Source: Nitrososphaeraceae archaeon (GTDB taxonomy: Archaea > Thermoproteota > Nitrososphaeria > Nitrososphaerales > Nitrososphaeraceae). Taken from it: DNA of 24,651 bases. Of the stretch, positions 1 to 7,287 are shown one piece after another. The stretch spans positions 1-24,651 of the forward strand of contig JAICHI010000002.1 of NCBI GenBank assembly GCA_025922735.1. The letters run 5' to 3'. The stretch's first letter is position 1. Each line of letters begins with the position of its first letter. The position numbers and the translations under genes were made by a program. The notes under the pieces are model-generated. The model had not been told where the DNA came from. It worked only from the letters and a program-made list of their open reading frames with translations, and did no database searches.

Positions 1-73
1 GGTTTTACTTTGGTTCCCATAGTTCTCAATTTTGTTGGAGTTTTTCCTCTCCTTCCTCATAGCCCTGTATCAC

Positions 74-241
74 TTAACGGGATTTAATACATTTTCCAAC
101 ACCATGATCGCGTCTCGTGACTACCATTGCGATCCTTTCTCCACAAAAGATACAGTAGGTGTCATCACAAGTCCTGCACTGGATATATTGGTTATTTGCC
201 CCCATGGGAAGGAAATCATGCTCGTGTATCCCTGGTCCCAT
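74..241 (-). CDS. small double-CxxC (zinc-finger-like) protein, 55 aa
   Basis: Read on the minus strand from ATG at 241 to TAA at 74, this frame encodes 55 residues. It has two closely spaced Cys pairs, CRTC and CIFC, at about residues 22-33, followed by a basic stretch (VVTRR) and a further Cys and His near the C-terminus. The N-terminus is His- and Asp-rich (MGPGIHEHDF). The Cys pattern is what a small zinc-binding protein would show. An in-frame stop lies 9 codons upstream of the ATG, and no GTG or TTG intervenes, so the start is well bounded. No family is recognised and no operon partner is visible; the left edge of the window is only 73 bases away. A 71-residue frame on the opposite strand covers the same bases but lacks any family signature. 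The gene is judged real from its motif content alone. Confidence 0.5.
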   Translation of the reverse strand: MGPGIHEHDFLPMGANNQYIQCRTCDDTYCIFCGERIAMVVTRRDHGVGKCIKSR

Positions 242-364
242 GACTAATCTAATGTAGTAGCCTTCTTAAATAATCAGCAGCTAATAGCCACAGCATATCG
301 GAAAGCATAAAGTTGTAGAATTAAAAGCCAATGATTATTCACAGATATGAATTTTTCATAAATA

Positions 365-556
365 CTAAAATCGTCTTATTTTCTTCCCCTTCTCTTCTTG
401 CCTTCTGCCTTTGCTTTTAATATTGTTATTTTTCTTCCTCAAGCAGCGAATGTTCATTGTTCTTACATAGCAACCAATACACATAGCGATTGGTGTTGGA
501 GTGGATGATTCAACGATATAATGTGCCCTGAGAGTTTTTAGAGATTTCGCAGTAAC
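365..556 (-). pseudogene. small Cys-containing, basic-tailed reading frame, probably broken at codon 2
   Basis: The minus-strand frame from 556 to the TAG at 365 stays open for 63 codons and reads like protein: KSLKTLRAHYIVESSTP, then MCIGCYVRT (a CxxC), then a strongly basic tail (KGRRQEEKGKKIRRF). It has no usable start at its upstream end. The codons immediately before it are ATG TAA (562-557), so a start is followed directly by a stop in the same frame. A single base change in that TAA would restore a 65-codon gene. Internal ATG codons at 484 and 457 could start shorter products, the first giving about 39 residues with the CxxC kept. Function is unknown. It may be a decayed gene, a short active gene from 484, or chance; the protein-like first half argues mildly against chance. 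Confidence 0.3.
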
Positions 557-882
557 TTACATTGTAATGATTCTTTTTACCCTTGAGCGTCAAGATCAGT
601 CTTGTGTTTAGTTTGTTTGTGACCAGGATGAAGGAAAAGAGTTGTCAGCCAGAATAAATAATGAGGAGAGCTTTTATCTGCATTTTTATCTACATTTACT
701 AATCTACAAATTGTAGAATGACACCTTATAGAGGTCTAGAAATAAATACTTCTTAAGAATATATTAGGAAGAAAAGGGCTAGTGTGATTTTACTCTCAGT
801 CCCTTTTCTCTGCACTGCTCGCTAGTTCTATGTACTGCTGCTGCCCTTAAGTTCAGAAGGTAGTAGATATATGTGTGTACTA
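557..882. other. intergenic stretch, A+T-rich, no gene seen
   Basis: Only very short frames occur on either strand here. The one noteworthy element is a perfect palindrome at 703-717. A T-rich run on the plus strand (785-812) could serve as a transcription stop for something upstream, but nothing is clearly assigned to it. Confidence 0.4.
703..717. repeat. perfect 15-bp palindrome TCTACAA-A-TTGTAGA
   Basis: Two 7-base arms flank a single central base. The right arm with its next bases (TTGTAGAAT) recurs at 313-321. Such a short symmetric site could be a binding site for a dimeric regulator, but there is no promoter clearly overlapping it, so this is only a structural observation. Confidence 0.35.
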
Positions 883-1080
883 TTATTCTTCTTTCTTTTT
901 CTCATACTTGTCGCTTTCCTCCTCGTCCTCGTCTTCCTCTTCTTCCTCTTGTTCTGCTTCCGCTTCCACTATAACAAAACCAAGTTCCTTTGCCTTGTTT
1001 ACAAGTTCTGACATCTTTTGGACTACTGTAGCTCCATCTTCTTCATCTATTGTTAACTCCAATTCAACTTCAAACACCAT
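883..1080 (-). CDS. small protein with very acidic C-terminal tail, 65 aa
   Basis: The frame starts at ATG 1080 and ends at TAA 883. Residues 1-42 look like a compact beta-alpha-beta unit: a strand with alternating hydrophobic residues (MVFEVELELTI), an amphipathic helix (VVQKMSELVNKAKELGF) and a second strand (VIVEAEA). The last third is almost all Glu and Asp, ending in a short Lys/Glu segment. No signal peptide or membrane segment is present, so it is expected in the cytoplasm. A TATA-like box 34-44 bases upstream supports this start and a transcript with a leader of about 15 bases. The family is not recognised. The alternating hydrophobic pattern and an own promoter support a real gene; the opposite-strand Ser-rich frame over the same bases is the shadow of the acidic tail. 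Confidence 0.65.
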   Translation of the reverse strand: MVFEVELELTIDEEDGATVVQKMSELVNKAKELGFVIVEAEAEQEEEEEDEDEEESDKYEKKKEE

Positions 1081-1113
1081 GTTCTAATATCGCTAATTCA
1101 TAACGAAGAGGTA

Positions 1114-1124
1114 TTAACTTAAAT
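1114..1124 (-). promoter_or_regulatory. TATA-like box for the 65-aa acidic-tail gene
   Basis: Read on the minus strand the box is ATTTAAGTTAA, centred about 39 bases before the ATG at 1080. This predicts transcription starting near 1094 and a leader of about 14 bases. Confidence 0.4.
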
Positions 1125-1536
1125 GCATTATTATTACATGCTCTGTTGCTGACACACACAGCATGCGAGAACCTATAACTCCATAATGATAAAGATAAGG
1201 TGCGGCGGCGGCGGCTGTCAAGCTACTGCATATGGAGGTATTCAATAATATAGTATCATATTGGTAGTATCATGGGAGGAGGCATAGTCCATAATTAGTT
1301 GAGTCGTATGATGATAATATTTTGCCCCAATGATGACAGTCCATCTTTTTACCAATTTTAATTATCCTGGCGTTAGCAGCAAATATTACCATATATGGAC
1401 AAATGTGCATCTACAAAAATCAACTCATTCTATTCTGCTGAGCATAAATCCATCATCAAGCTTGGGCCTACGAACAGCAAAAATATTACTTTTCGCAACG
1501 CTAGCAAAAAGACCTAATTCACAAAAATAATCCCAT

Positions 1537-1552
1537 AAAAAGAAGAAAAAAA
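1537..1552 (-). terminator. T-rich terminator after rps7
   Basis: On the minus strand, 8 bases beyond the rps7 stop, the sequence becomes CCTTTTTTTCTTCTTTTT. Oligo-T tracts without a hairpin are the normal intrinsic terminators in archaea. It marks the end of the rpoH-to-rps7 operon; no elongation factor gene follows. Confidence 0.55.
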
Positions 1553-1560
1553 GGCTCTGC

Positions 1561-2166
1561 TTACCTTGAAGCCATTGCGATTCTTTCTTGCTCGTGCTTT
1601 TTCTTGATCGCGTGGCTTGCCATGTCGTTATTTGCAGCCAGAAGGATTTCCTTAGCAAGTGCCTCTTCTATGGTCTGCAGGCTTGAATACGTCGATTCCC
1701 TTACACCTTCCGCAATAAAACGAAGTGCAAGATCGACTCTGCGCAGCGGAGCTACATCAACTGATACATGGTAGACGACGCCACCATATACGATGCGAGT
1801 TGTGTCCTCATTTGGTGAAGAGTTCTCGACTGCCCTTACCAGCAGATCTACAGGGTTTTTCCCAGTTTCAAGGTATATGATTTCAAATGCTGTTTTGATA
1901 ATGTTGAGCATCTTTGCCTTCTTGCCACCCATTCTGCCGGTGTTCTTCGCATATCTCTTGCCAAAGTGCATCATCTTATTTGCCAGACGCTCTACAATAT
2001 TGACCTCTGCTTTCTTCAAGCGCTGGTGCTCGTGCCTACCAAACGTGACTGGGATGACGGCTGGCTTTAGGTTAATGACAGATTTGAGGCCGGGATCATT
2101 TATTTCGATATTGCTCATATCCCACCTGTGGAACAGTTGGATGTTTACCTGCTCCTTACCGCTCAT
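1561..2166 (-). CDS. rps7: 30S ribosomal protein S7
   Basis: This 201-residue protein is the archaeal S7 (uS7), which binds the 3' major domain of 16S rRNA and nucleates assembly of the small-subunit head. Recognisable pieces are the archaeal N-terminal extension (IQLFHRWDM), the conserved core [16 protein letters not shown] with the beta-hairpin region [20 protein letters not shown], and the basic C-terminal helix ([17 protein letters not shown]). The ATG at 2166 overlaps the rps12 stop by 4 bases (ATGA-type junction), implying translational coupling. It is the last gene of the RNA polymerase/ribosomal operon. Identification is firm. Confidence 0.97.
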   Translation of the reverse strand: MSGKEQVNIQLFHRWDMSNIEINDPGLKSVINLKPAVIPVTFGRHEHQRLKKAEVNIVERLANKMMHFGKRYAKNTGRMGGKKAKMLNIIKTAFEIIYLETGKNPVDLLVRAVENSSPNEDTTRIVYGGVVYHVSVDVAPLRRVDLALRFIAEGVRESTYSSLQTIEEALAKEILLAANNDMASHAIKKKHEQERIAMASR

Positions 2167-2600
2167 CTTCTAGGCTTCTCCTTTCTTCCACGTACAAGTT
2201 CATTCAATGAGACACCGTTGACTTTGAACACCTGCCACCTGACGCCAGGGATGTCGCCCATTGCTCCTCCCATCGCGCCTCCGATACCCCCAATAATTAC
2301 CTCATCGTGTTCGTCGACAAAGTTAAGAGCGCCGTCCCTTGGTAAGAAGGCAGTAACGGACTTGCCATTCTTTATCAGCTGAACCCTGACGCACTTGCGT
2401 ACAGCAGAGTTTGGCTGCTTTGACTCAATGCCAACCTTTTCCAACACTATTCCTCTTGCCTGTGGCGCACCTTCTAGAGGATTTGCCTTCTTGTCAAGCA
2501 TGAGCATTCTTCTCTTATAATATTTTTCTGACCACCGAGCACGGCTCTTCTTTGCCTTAAGAACCCTGCCTGCGAACAGACCTAGTGGAGATTTACCCAT
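2163..2600 (-). CDS. rps12: 30S ribosomal protein S12
   Basis: This 145-residue protein is archaeal S12 (uS12), the decoding-centre protein of the small subunit. It shows the universal loop [15 protein letters not shown] at about residues 60-75 and the second conserved loop with [15 protein letters not shown] near residues 113-130. The Gly-rich segment [13 protein letters not shown] precedes the latter. It begins at ATG 2600, overlapping the end of the NusA-like gene by 8 bases, and its stop overlaps rps7 by 4 bases, so the three genes are surely co-transcribed. Length matches archaeal homologues. Confidence 0.97.
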   Translation of the reverse strand: MGKSPLGLFAGRVLKAKKSRARWSEKYYKRRMLMLDKKANPLEGAPQARGIVLEKVGIESKQPNSAVRKCVRVQLIKNGKSVTAFLPRDGALNFVDEHDEVIIGGIGGAMGGAMGDIPGVRWQVFKVNGVSLNELVRGRKEKPRR

Positions 2601-3072
2601 TCATATTCACCCTATTACTACTATTTCCCTGCTCAGGGCCAACTATTAACACATTGGATATTTGGAAGTATCGCTTCGCAAGAAGCCTTGCCTTCTCTGC
2701 ATTCCTACCTTCCCTCCCTACTACGGCTCCTTTTTTCCTAGGATCAACTGTGACAACCGCCTGCTTTGTCCCGTCACCTCTTTCAGATAACCTAACATCA
2801 TTTATCATATCAGCATTGAGCATATTGCGGATGAACTCTACAGGATCCTCAGAAAATTCAACAAGTTCTATCTTTTTTGCAACCATGTTTTGCAGCTGTT
2901 TGATTGTAGAACCGCCTTTGCCAATGGCAAGCCCCATCTGGCCTTTATTTACAACGAAAATAACGCGGTCCATTTTGTCGTCGACAATGCAGTCTCTTGT
3001 TGTTGCGCTTGTGATGCTTTGGAAGAGAGACATTAGGCGCAACTCATCAGAAGTAAGCTTAATCTCAGTCAT
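2593..3072 (-). CDS. nusA: NusA-like KH-domain transcription factor
   Basis: The product (about 159 residues) matches the short archaeal NusA family, which consists of two KH RNA-binding domains and lacks the bacterial N-terminal polymerase-binding and S1 domains. The first KH has the GXXG-like loop [12 protein letters not shown] (about residue 50), the second has [15 protein letters not shown] (about residue 115). In archaea this gene sits between L30e and S12, exactly as here, and the protein is thought to act in transcription elongation or termination. ATG 3072 is chosen; a GTG two codons upstream (3078) is equally possible. It is separated from rpl30e by about 100 bases that contain a TATA-like box, and overlaps rps12 by 8 bases. 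Confidence 0.93.
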   Translation of the reverse strand: MTEIKLTSDELRLMSLFQSITSATTRDCIVDDKMDRVIFVVNKGQMGLAIGKGGSTIKQLQNMVAKKIELVEFSEDPVEFIRNMLNADMINDVRLSERGDGTKQAVVTVDPRKKGAVVGREGRNAEKARLLAKRYFQISNVLIVGPEQGNSSNRVNMNG

Positions 3073-3148
3073 TTTCACAGCGTCCCTATACGGAGGTATA
3101 ATGCAAAAGATGACGGAGACGGCAACAATAAATCATTCTCACAACTCA

Positions 3149-3158
3149 ATTTATATCT
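3149..3158 (-). promoter_or_regulatory. possible internal promoter before nusA-rps12-rps7
   Basis: The gap between rpl30e and the NusA-like gene is about 100 bases, long for this operon. On the minus strand it contains GATATAAATT, a good TATA box, which would place a transcription start near 3125-3130 and leave a leader of about 50 bases. It suggests that NusA-like, S12 and S7 can also be made separately from RNA polymerase. Confidence 0.45.
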
Positions 3159-3175
3159 CACAGGTACCTTTTCTA

Positions 3176-3484
3176 TTATTTGTCCTTTTTTTCTGATACT
3201 ATAGCGCTTATTTCCTCTGCTGTCCCGCTCTTGATTGCTATGGTAGTAATCCTGAAAGGCTTATTACAGAGCTTGCCTAGCTGCACGGAAGTGCCGGAAT
3301 ACTCATAGATTGTGACATTGGTAGACTTGGCCTGCTCTTCTAGCTTTTTTCTATATTCAGGGTCGATGGACTTGCTGACGATTATCAGCTTCGAGCCTTT
3401 GACTGACTGCAATACTTCCTTGACGCCACTCTTGTACTTGTCGGCGGCTATTGCATCCTTAATCACTTTTTCCAGTGTTTTCAT
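3176..3484 (-). CDS. rpl30e: 50S ribosomal protein L30e
   Basis: This 102-residue protein is L30e, an archaeal/eukaryotic large-subunit protein of the L7Ae/L30e/S12e RNA-binding family that recognises kink-turn-like RNA. Typical features are the N-terminal helix, the lysine-rich strand KGSKLIIVSKSIDPEYRKKLEEQ split over residues 30-50, and the conserved VQLGKLCNKPFRITTIAI near residues 68-85 that forms the RNA-contacting loop. It starts at ATG 3484, inside the last 26 bases of rpoA, which is the usual arrangement and indicates coupled translation. Its position between RNA polymerase A and NusA is conserved across archaea. Confidence 0.94.
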   Translation of the reverse strand: MKTLEKVIKDAIAADKYKSGVKEVLQSVKGSKLIIVSKSIDPEYRKKLEEQAKSTNVTIYEYSGTSVQLGKLCNKPFRITTIAIKSGTAEEISAIVSEKKDK

Positions 3485-6400
3485 TGTCCTTCACCTTCAT
3501 GTACAGGTCTACCATTCCAGTGCCGACAGGTACAGTAGCACCTACTATAACGTTTTCTGTCACTCCTCTTAATGTTTCAATCTGCCCTTCAAGCGATGCT
3601 TTGGCAATTGTTGGCACTGTAATTTCAAATGCCGCCCTTGCAAGAACTGATGTCTTAGTTCCTGCGATGCCATGCCGGCCTATCTGTTGCAGGTATCCCT
3701 TCGATGTCATAAGGTCAGCCACAAGCATGATGTGTCGCGTATCCACCTCCAACCCCTGCTCTTCAAGCGTATTTGTGATCTCTTTGACAAGCGCGGTTCT
3801 TGCGGCTTCAATGCCAAGCATCTGCCAGATCTCGTAAACATTGTTCGTCGTAGTTCTGGTAGTATCTACGCCATCTACTGCCATCACCTTTGCAAGGTTA
3901 GAGCCGGCGGTCTGGATAACCCACTCTTCATCCTGCTTGACTATTGTTACACGCTCAATGTCGGATACACCCTTTACACGTATGTTGAGCAGCTTGCTCT
4001 TGATTGTGAGCAGTGTCTGCGCGTCAGGCTCATCTGGAACCGTTACCTTGATGAAGAGCTTGTTTTCGTTTGGCTTGATGCTGTACTTCTTCTTTGAGGT
4101 CTCAAGTACTTCTTGCACATCGGCAAAAGTGCATCCTCGTTCTGCCAGCTTTGCTTCAGATAGATGGAATGTCAATATGCCGCTATAGTCAGTCTCGGTC
4201 CTGTCAACAAGATCGCCTATCTGAGTGAACAATATCTCCCTTGCTACTTCAAGGGCCTTTTCCCTCGACACTTTGTGGCTTTCGTCAAGGTAAATATCCA
4301 TCGTAGGCGTCACCGGCTTCTTTCTTGCATCTACAAGCTCAATGAGCCGTGGAAGGCCAAGCGTCACGTTTCTCTCCTTAACGCCGGCAAAGTGAAATGT
4401 CCTGAGCGTCATCTGGGTTCCCGGCTCACCTATAGACTGTGCTGTCACTACACCGACTGCCTCTCCGGGCTCTGCAAGCGCCCTATCGATAAGATCAAGT
4501 ACCTTCTTCATTACTTTTTCAACACCATCTTTGCTGAGTCTGTTCTCAAGGAGCGCCTTTTCCAGATTAGCCTTCATTCTCGGGTTGAGGCTTCCGGCAT
4601 ATTTTGAAATTATGTCCTTGGTGACATCCTCAACAGCCTTGCGTCCTTCGTCAACAATTGATTCAGCTTCAATAAGCCTTGAGATGTTGACAGCCTCGCC
4701 ATGGTCGCTCTTCGCAGGGTCGATGCCGTCCTCGCCATACAGATACTGCACGATGTTGCCGTGGGGGTCGCGTACGGTATGATCATATTCAATCTTTAGG
4801 TGCTCAAGTGCGTTAATCAATCTCCTCTGCATGTAACCAGACTGCTGGGTTCTGACTGCAGTGTCTACAAGGCCTTCCCTTCCGCCCATTGCGTGAAAGA
4901 AGAACTCAAGCGGAGACAGACCATCGCGATAGTTTGACTTGACAAAGCCCTTTGCATCAGGGTTGGTGTCATTTGGCTTAAAATGTGAAAGCGCTCTGTT
5001 GTGATAGCCCTTCTGGATTCTCTTGCCTCTGATCGATTGCTGTCCTAATGCTGCAGTCATTTGGCCGATGTTGAGTGTCGACCCTCTTGCACCCGTAGAT
5101 GCCATGATCACGCCTGAGTTTTCGTTAGGGAATGCCCTGTCGGCTGTCCTGCCAGCGCGATCACGGGCGCGGGATAGTTCATTTACAACATACAACTCTA
5201 GTGCTTCTTCTCCGGACAGACCCCTTGTTAGCGGGAGCGTGCCTTCATTGTACTGTTGTATCAACTCGTAGACCTTTTCGTAGGTCCTTTGGATGATGTC
5301 ACTGATGGCCTGTCGGCTCTCTGGCGGCAGCCACAGGTCAGAGTACCCGTAGCTAAATCCTCTATGGGTGATGTATGTCTTAAGCATGGTAAGTATCGAG
5401 TCAAGGAACTTTCTTGCCGCGTCTGTGCCATAGTCCTTGGCGATTCTGTGAAGCACGCTGTCCGGCTCTTCGGCACCAATCGATGCCTTATCGATGACGC
5501 CGCTGATAAGCTCACCATTCTTTATGACTACATCCTTGCCTTCTCCCTTTGCGGCCTTGTTCCACTTTGAAGTAATGATAAAGTTAAAGTCCTTTGGCAG
5601 GAAGAGTGAGAACAGCTGCCTGCCGGAGTACCTCTTTTGGCCGTCCTCGGTGGTTATCAGCGGCTCGGGTAGTGGCCCATGATAGCCACCTAGCATAGCC
5701 AAATTTGCGAATTCATCTCTTGTCAGAGTTGAGCTGTCGCGGGTAAGGAGAAATGCACCGGTAATGAAATCTCTGATGCCGCCAATGATAGGGCCGCCGT
5801 ACCTCGGTGAGATCAATTGATCTTGCACCCTCATAAGAAGCGTTGCTTCAGCCCTTGCTTCTTCGCTCTGAGGCACATGAAGGTTCATTTCGTCTCCGTC
5901 AAAGTCAGCATTGTATGGGGGACAGACTGCAGGATGCAGTCTGAATGTGCGGTAGGGCAGCACCTTGACGCTGTGGGCCATAATCGACATTCTGTGGAGT
6001 GAAGGTTGCCTATTGAAAATGACAATGTCGCTGTCTGAGAGATGGCGCTCTACAATGTAGCCAAGGGCAAGTGAATCAGCTATTGCTTTTCTGTCGGTAA
6101 CATAATCGAGTCTAATCTTGACTCCGTCCGGCCTAATGATATAGTTTGCTCCGGGATATGTATTAGGGCCATTCATCACTAACCCTTTGAGCCGCTCTAA
6201 GTTCCATTGCGAAACTGTTTCTGGTATAGTGAGCTTCTTTGCAACATCTACCGGTACGCCGACATCAGATATTGCAAGGTTAGGGTCAGGTGAAATCACA
6301 GTTCTGCTGGAAAAGTCGACACGCTTGCCTGAAAGTGAGCCTCTGAATCTTCCTTCCTTGCCCTTCAACCTCTGTGTAAGAGTCTTAAGCGGCCGGCCAG

Positions 6401-7280
6401 ACCTGTGGTGAGCCTGTGGAATGCCGGAAACTTCGTTGTCAAAGTACGTCGTAACATGGTACTGCAGTAGGTCGACTAAGTCCTGCACAATAAGCGGAGG
6501 AGTTCCTGCTTCTTTGCTTTCCTTGAGGCGCTGGTTGACCCTGATGATATCGACAAGCTTGTGAGTTAGGTCATCTTCTGACCTAATGCCTGTCTCCAGA
6601 ATAATTGAGGGTCTGACAGTCACCGGTGGTACGGGCAGTACTTGCAGTACAAACCACTCTGGCCTTGCTGTCTTGGGATCATACCCAAGCAGCGTCAAGT
6701 CGTCATTAGGTATATGGCTCAGTCTTTCGCGGATAGTGATTGGAAGCAGTCTGTTTTCGCCAGCATCAGTCCGCTCAACAAATATCGTCGGTTTTGTAAA
6801 TATCAAGTCATACTGCTCTTTGCCGCAGTGCGGGCAGGCCTTGACCTTCTTGGCCCGCTCAATAATATCGTCTTTAATGTTTTCAAGTGTAATTACTGCA
6901 TATGCCGCTTTTGTGTCGCGGATCGATTTGTAGTGGGCGAGCTCTTCTACATCAAGCTTGATCCTGTTGCATGATCGGCAGGTTATCAAGAGCAGCTTAT
7001 GAATATCATCTACAAAAGCGATGTGGAGCACAGGCTCTGCTAACTCGATGTGACCGAAATGCCCCGGGCATTTCGCAGAAGTGTTTCCACAAGTGGCACA
7101 TTTTTGGCCAGGCTCAAGTGTGCCCAACCTGTTGTCCATCAAGCCGCCTTGCACTGGCATTCCGTCTTCGTCATATGTTTCAGGTGCAGTGATCTCAGCT
7201 ACTGAGAACTTGCGCACTTCAGTTGGCGACCATACACTAAACTTTATTCCACCTAGAGTTTTTGCAGATTCTTCCATCAT
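3459..7280 (-). CDS. rpoA: DNA-directed RNA polymerase subunit A, uninterrupted A'-A''
   Basis: This 1273-residue chain is the largest RNA polymerase subunit, equivalent to bacterial beta-prime and eukaryotic Rpb1. It carries the N-terminal zinc site (CATCGNTSAKCPGHFGH, about residues 61-78), a second Cys cluster (CRSC and CPHCGKEQ, about residues 100-155), the clamp region, and the magnesium-binding catalytic loop NADFDGDEMN at about residue 456. The A'' part, with the bridge-helix-distal motif AVGVVTAQSIGEPGTQMTLR, continues in the same frame from about residue 900. In most archaea A' and A'' are two genes; an unsplit A is described for Thaumarchaeota. Start is ATG 7280, one codon before a second ATG, 7 bases after the rpoB stop. 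The gene overlaps rpl30e by 26 bases. Confidence 0.98.
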   Translation of the reverse strand: MMEESAKTLGGIKFSVWSPTEVRKFSVAEITAPETYDEDGMPVQGGLMDNRLGTLEPGQKCATCGNTSAKCPGHFGHIELAEPVLHIAFVDDIHKLLLITCRSCNRIKLDVEELAHYKSIRDTKAAYAVITLENIKDDIIERAKKVKACPHCGKEQYDLIFTKPTIFVERTDAGENRLLPITIRERLSHIPNDDLTLLGYDPKTARPEWFVLQVLPVPPVTVRPSIILETGIRSEDDLTHKLVDIIRVNQRLKESKEAGTPPLIVQDLVDLLQYHVTTYFDNEVSGIPQAHHRSGRPLKTLTQRLKGKEGRFRGSLSGKRVDFSSRTVISPDPNLAISDVGVPVDVAKKLTIPETVSQWNLERLKGLVMNGPNTYPGANYIIRPDGVKIRLDYVTDRKAIADSLALGYIVERHLSDSDIVIFNRQPSLHRMSIMAHSVKVLPYRTFRLHPAVCPPYNADFDGDEMNLHVPQSEEARAEATLLMRVQDQLISPRYGGPIIGGIRDFITGAFLLTRDSSTLTRDEFANLAMLGGYHGPLPEPLITTEDGQKRYSGRQLFSLFLPKDFNFIITSKWNKAAKGEGKDVVIKNGELISGVIDKASIGAEEPDSVLHRIAKDYGTDAARKFLDSILTMLKTYITHRGFSYGYSDLWLPPESRQAISDIIQRTYEKVYELIQQYNEGTLPLTRGLSGEEALELYVVNELSRARDRAGRTADRAFPNENSGVIMASTGARGSTLNIGQMTAALGQQSIRGKRIQKGYHNRALSHFKPNDTNPDAKGFVKSNYRDGLSPLEFFFHAMGGREGLVDTAVRTQQSGYMQRRLINALEHLKIEYDHTVRDPHGNIVQYLYGEDGIDPAKSDHGEAVNISRLIEAESIVDEGRKAVEDVTKDIISKYAGSLNPRMKANLEKALLENRLSKDGVEKVMKKVLDLIDRALAEPGEAVGVVTAQSIGEPGTQMTLRTFHFAGVKERNVTLGLPRLIELVDARKKPVTPTMDIYLDESHKVSREKALEVAREILFTQIGDLVDRTETDYSGILTFHLSEAKLAERGCTFADVQEVLETSKKKYSIKPNENKLFIKVTVPDEPDAQTLLTIKSKLLNIRVKGVSDIERVTIVKQDEEWVIQTAGSNLAKVMAVDGVDTTRTTTNNVYEIWQMLGIEAARTALVKEITNTLEEQGLEVDTRHIMLVADLMTSKGYLQQIGRHGIAGTKTSVLARAAFEITVPTIAKASLEGQIETLRGVTENVIVGATVPVGTGMVDLYMKVKDNENTGKSD

Positions 7281-7287
7281 TCTATCT

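Larger units (their letters stand above)
1081..1560. other. intergenic region between the acidic-tail gene and the end of the ribosomal operon
   Basis: No convincing gene is seen. It contains the promoter of the 65-aa gene, the terminator of the S7 operon, a run of GGC triplets (1203-1215), and a short direct repeat TAGTATCAT (near 1251 and 1265). A 20-codon frame from ATG 1185 reads CGGGGC in the middle but is too short to call. Confidence 0.4.

Noticed and set aside
32..247. 71-aa plus-strand frame at the left edge
   Set aside because: The opposite strand encodes a double-CxxC protein over the same bases; the plus frame has no motif.
875..1087. 70-aa Ser-rich plus-strand frame
   Set aside because: The Ser run is the reverse complement of the Glu/Asp codons of the 65-aa gene.
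1185..1247. 20-codon frame with CGGGGC around the GGC triplet run
   Set aside because: Too short, and the Gly run follows from the simple repeat; no promoter placed for it.
1425..1658. 77-aa minus-strand frame overlapping the end of rps7
   Set aside because: It is an out-of-frame shadow of rps7 that then crosses the terminator; composition is not protein-like.
2585..3196. 203-aa plus-strand frame opposite the NusA-like gene
   Set aside because: Antisense shadow of the NusA-like gene with Ser/Phe-rich low-complexity content.
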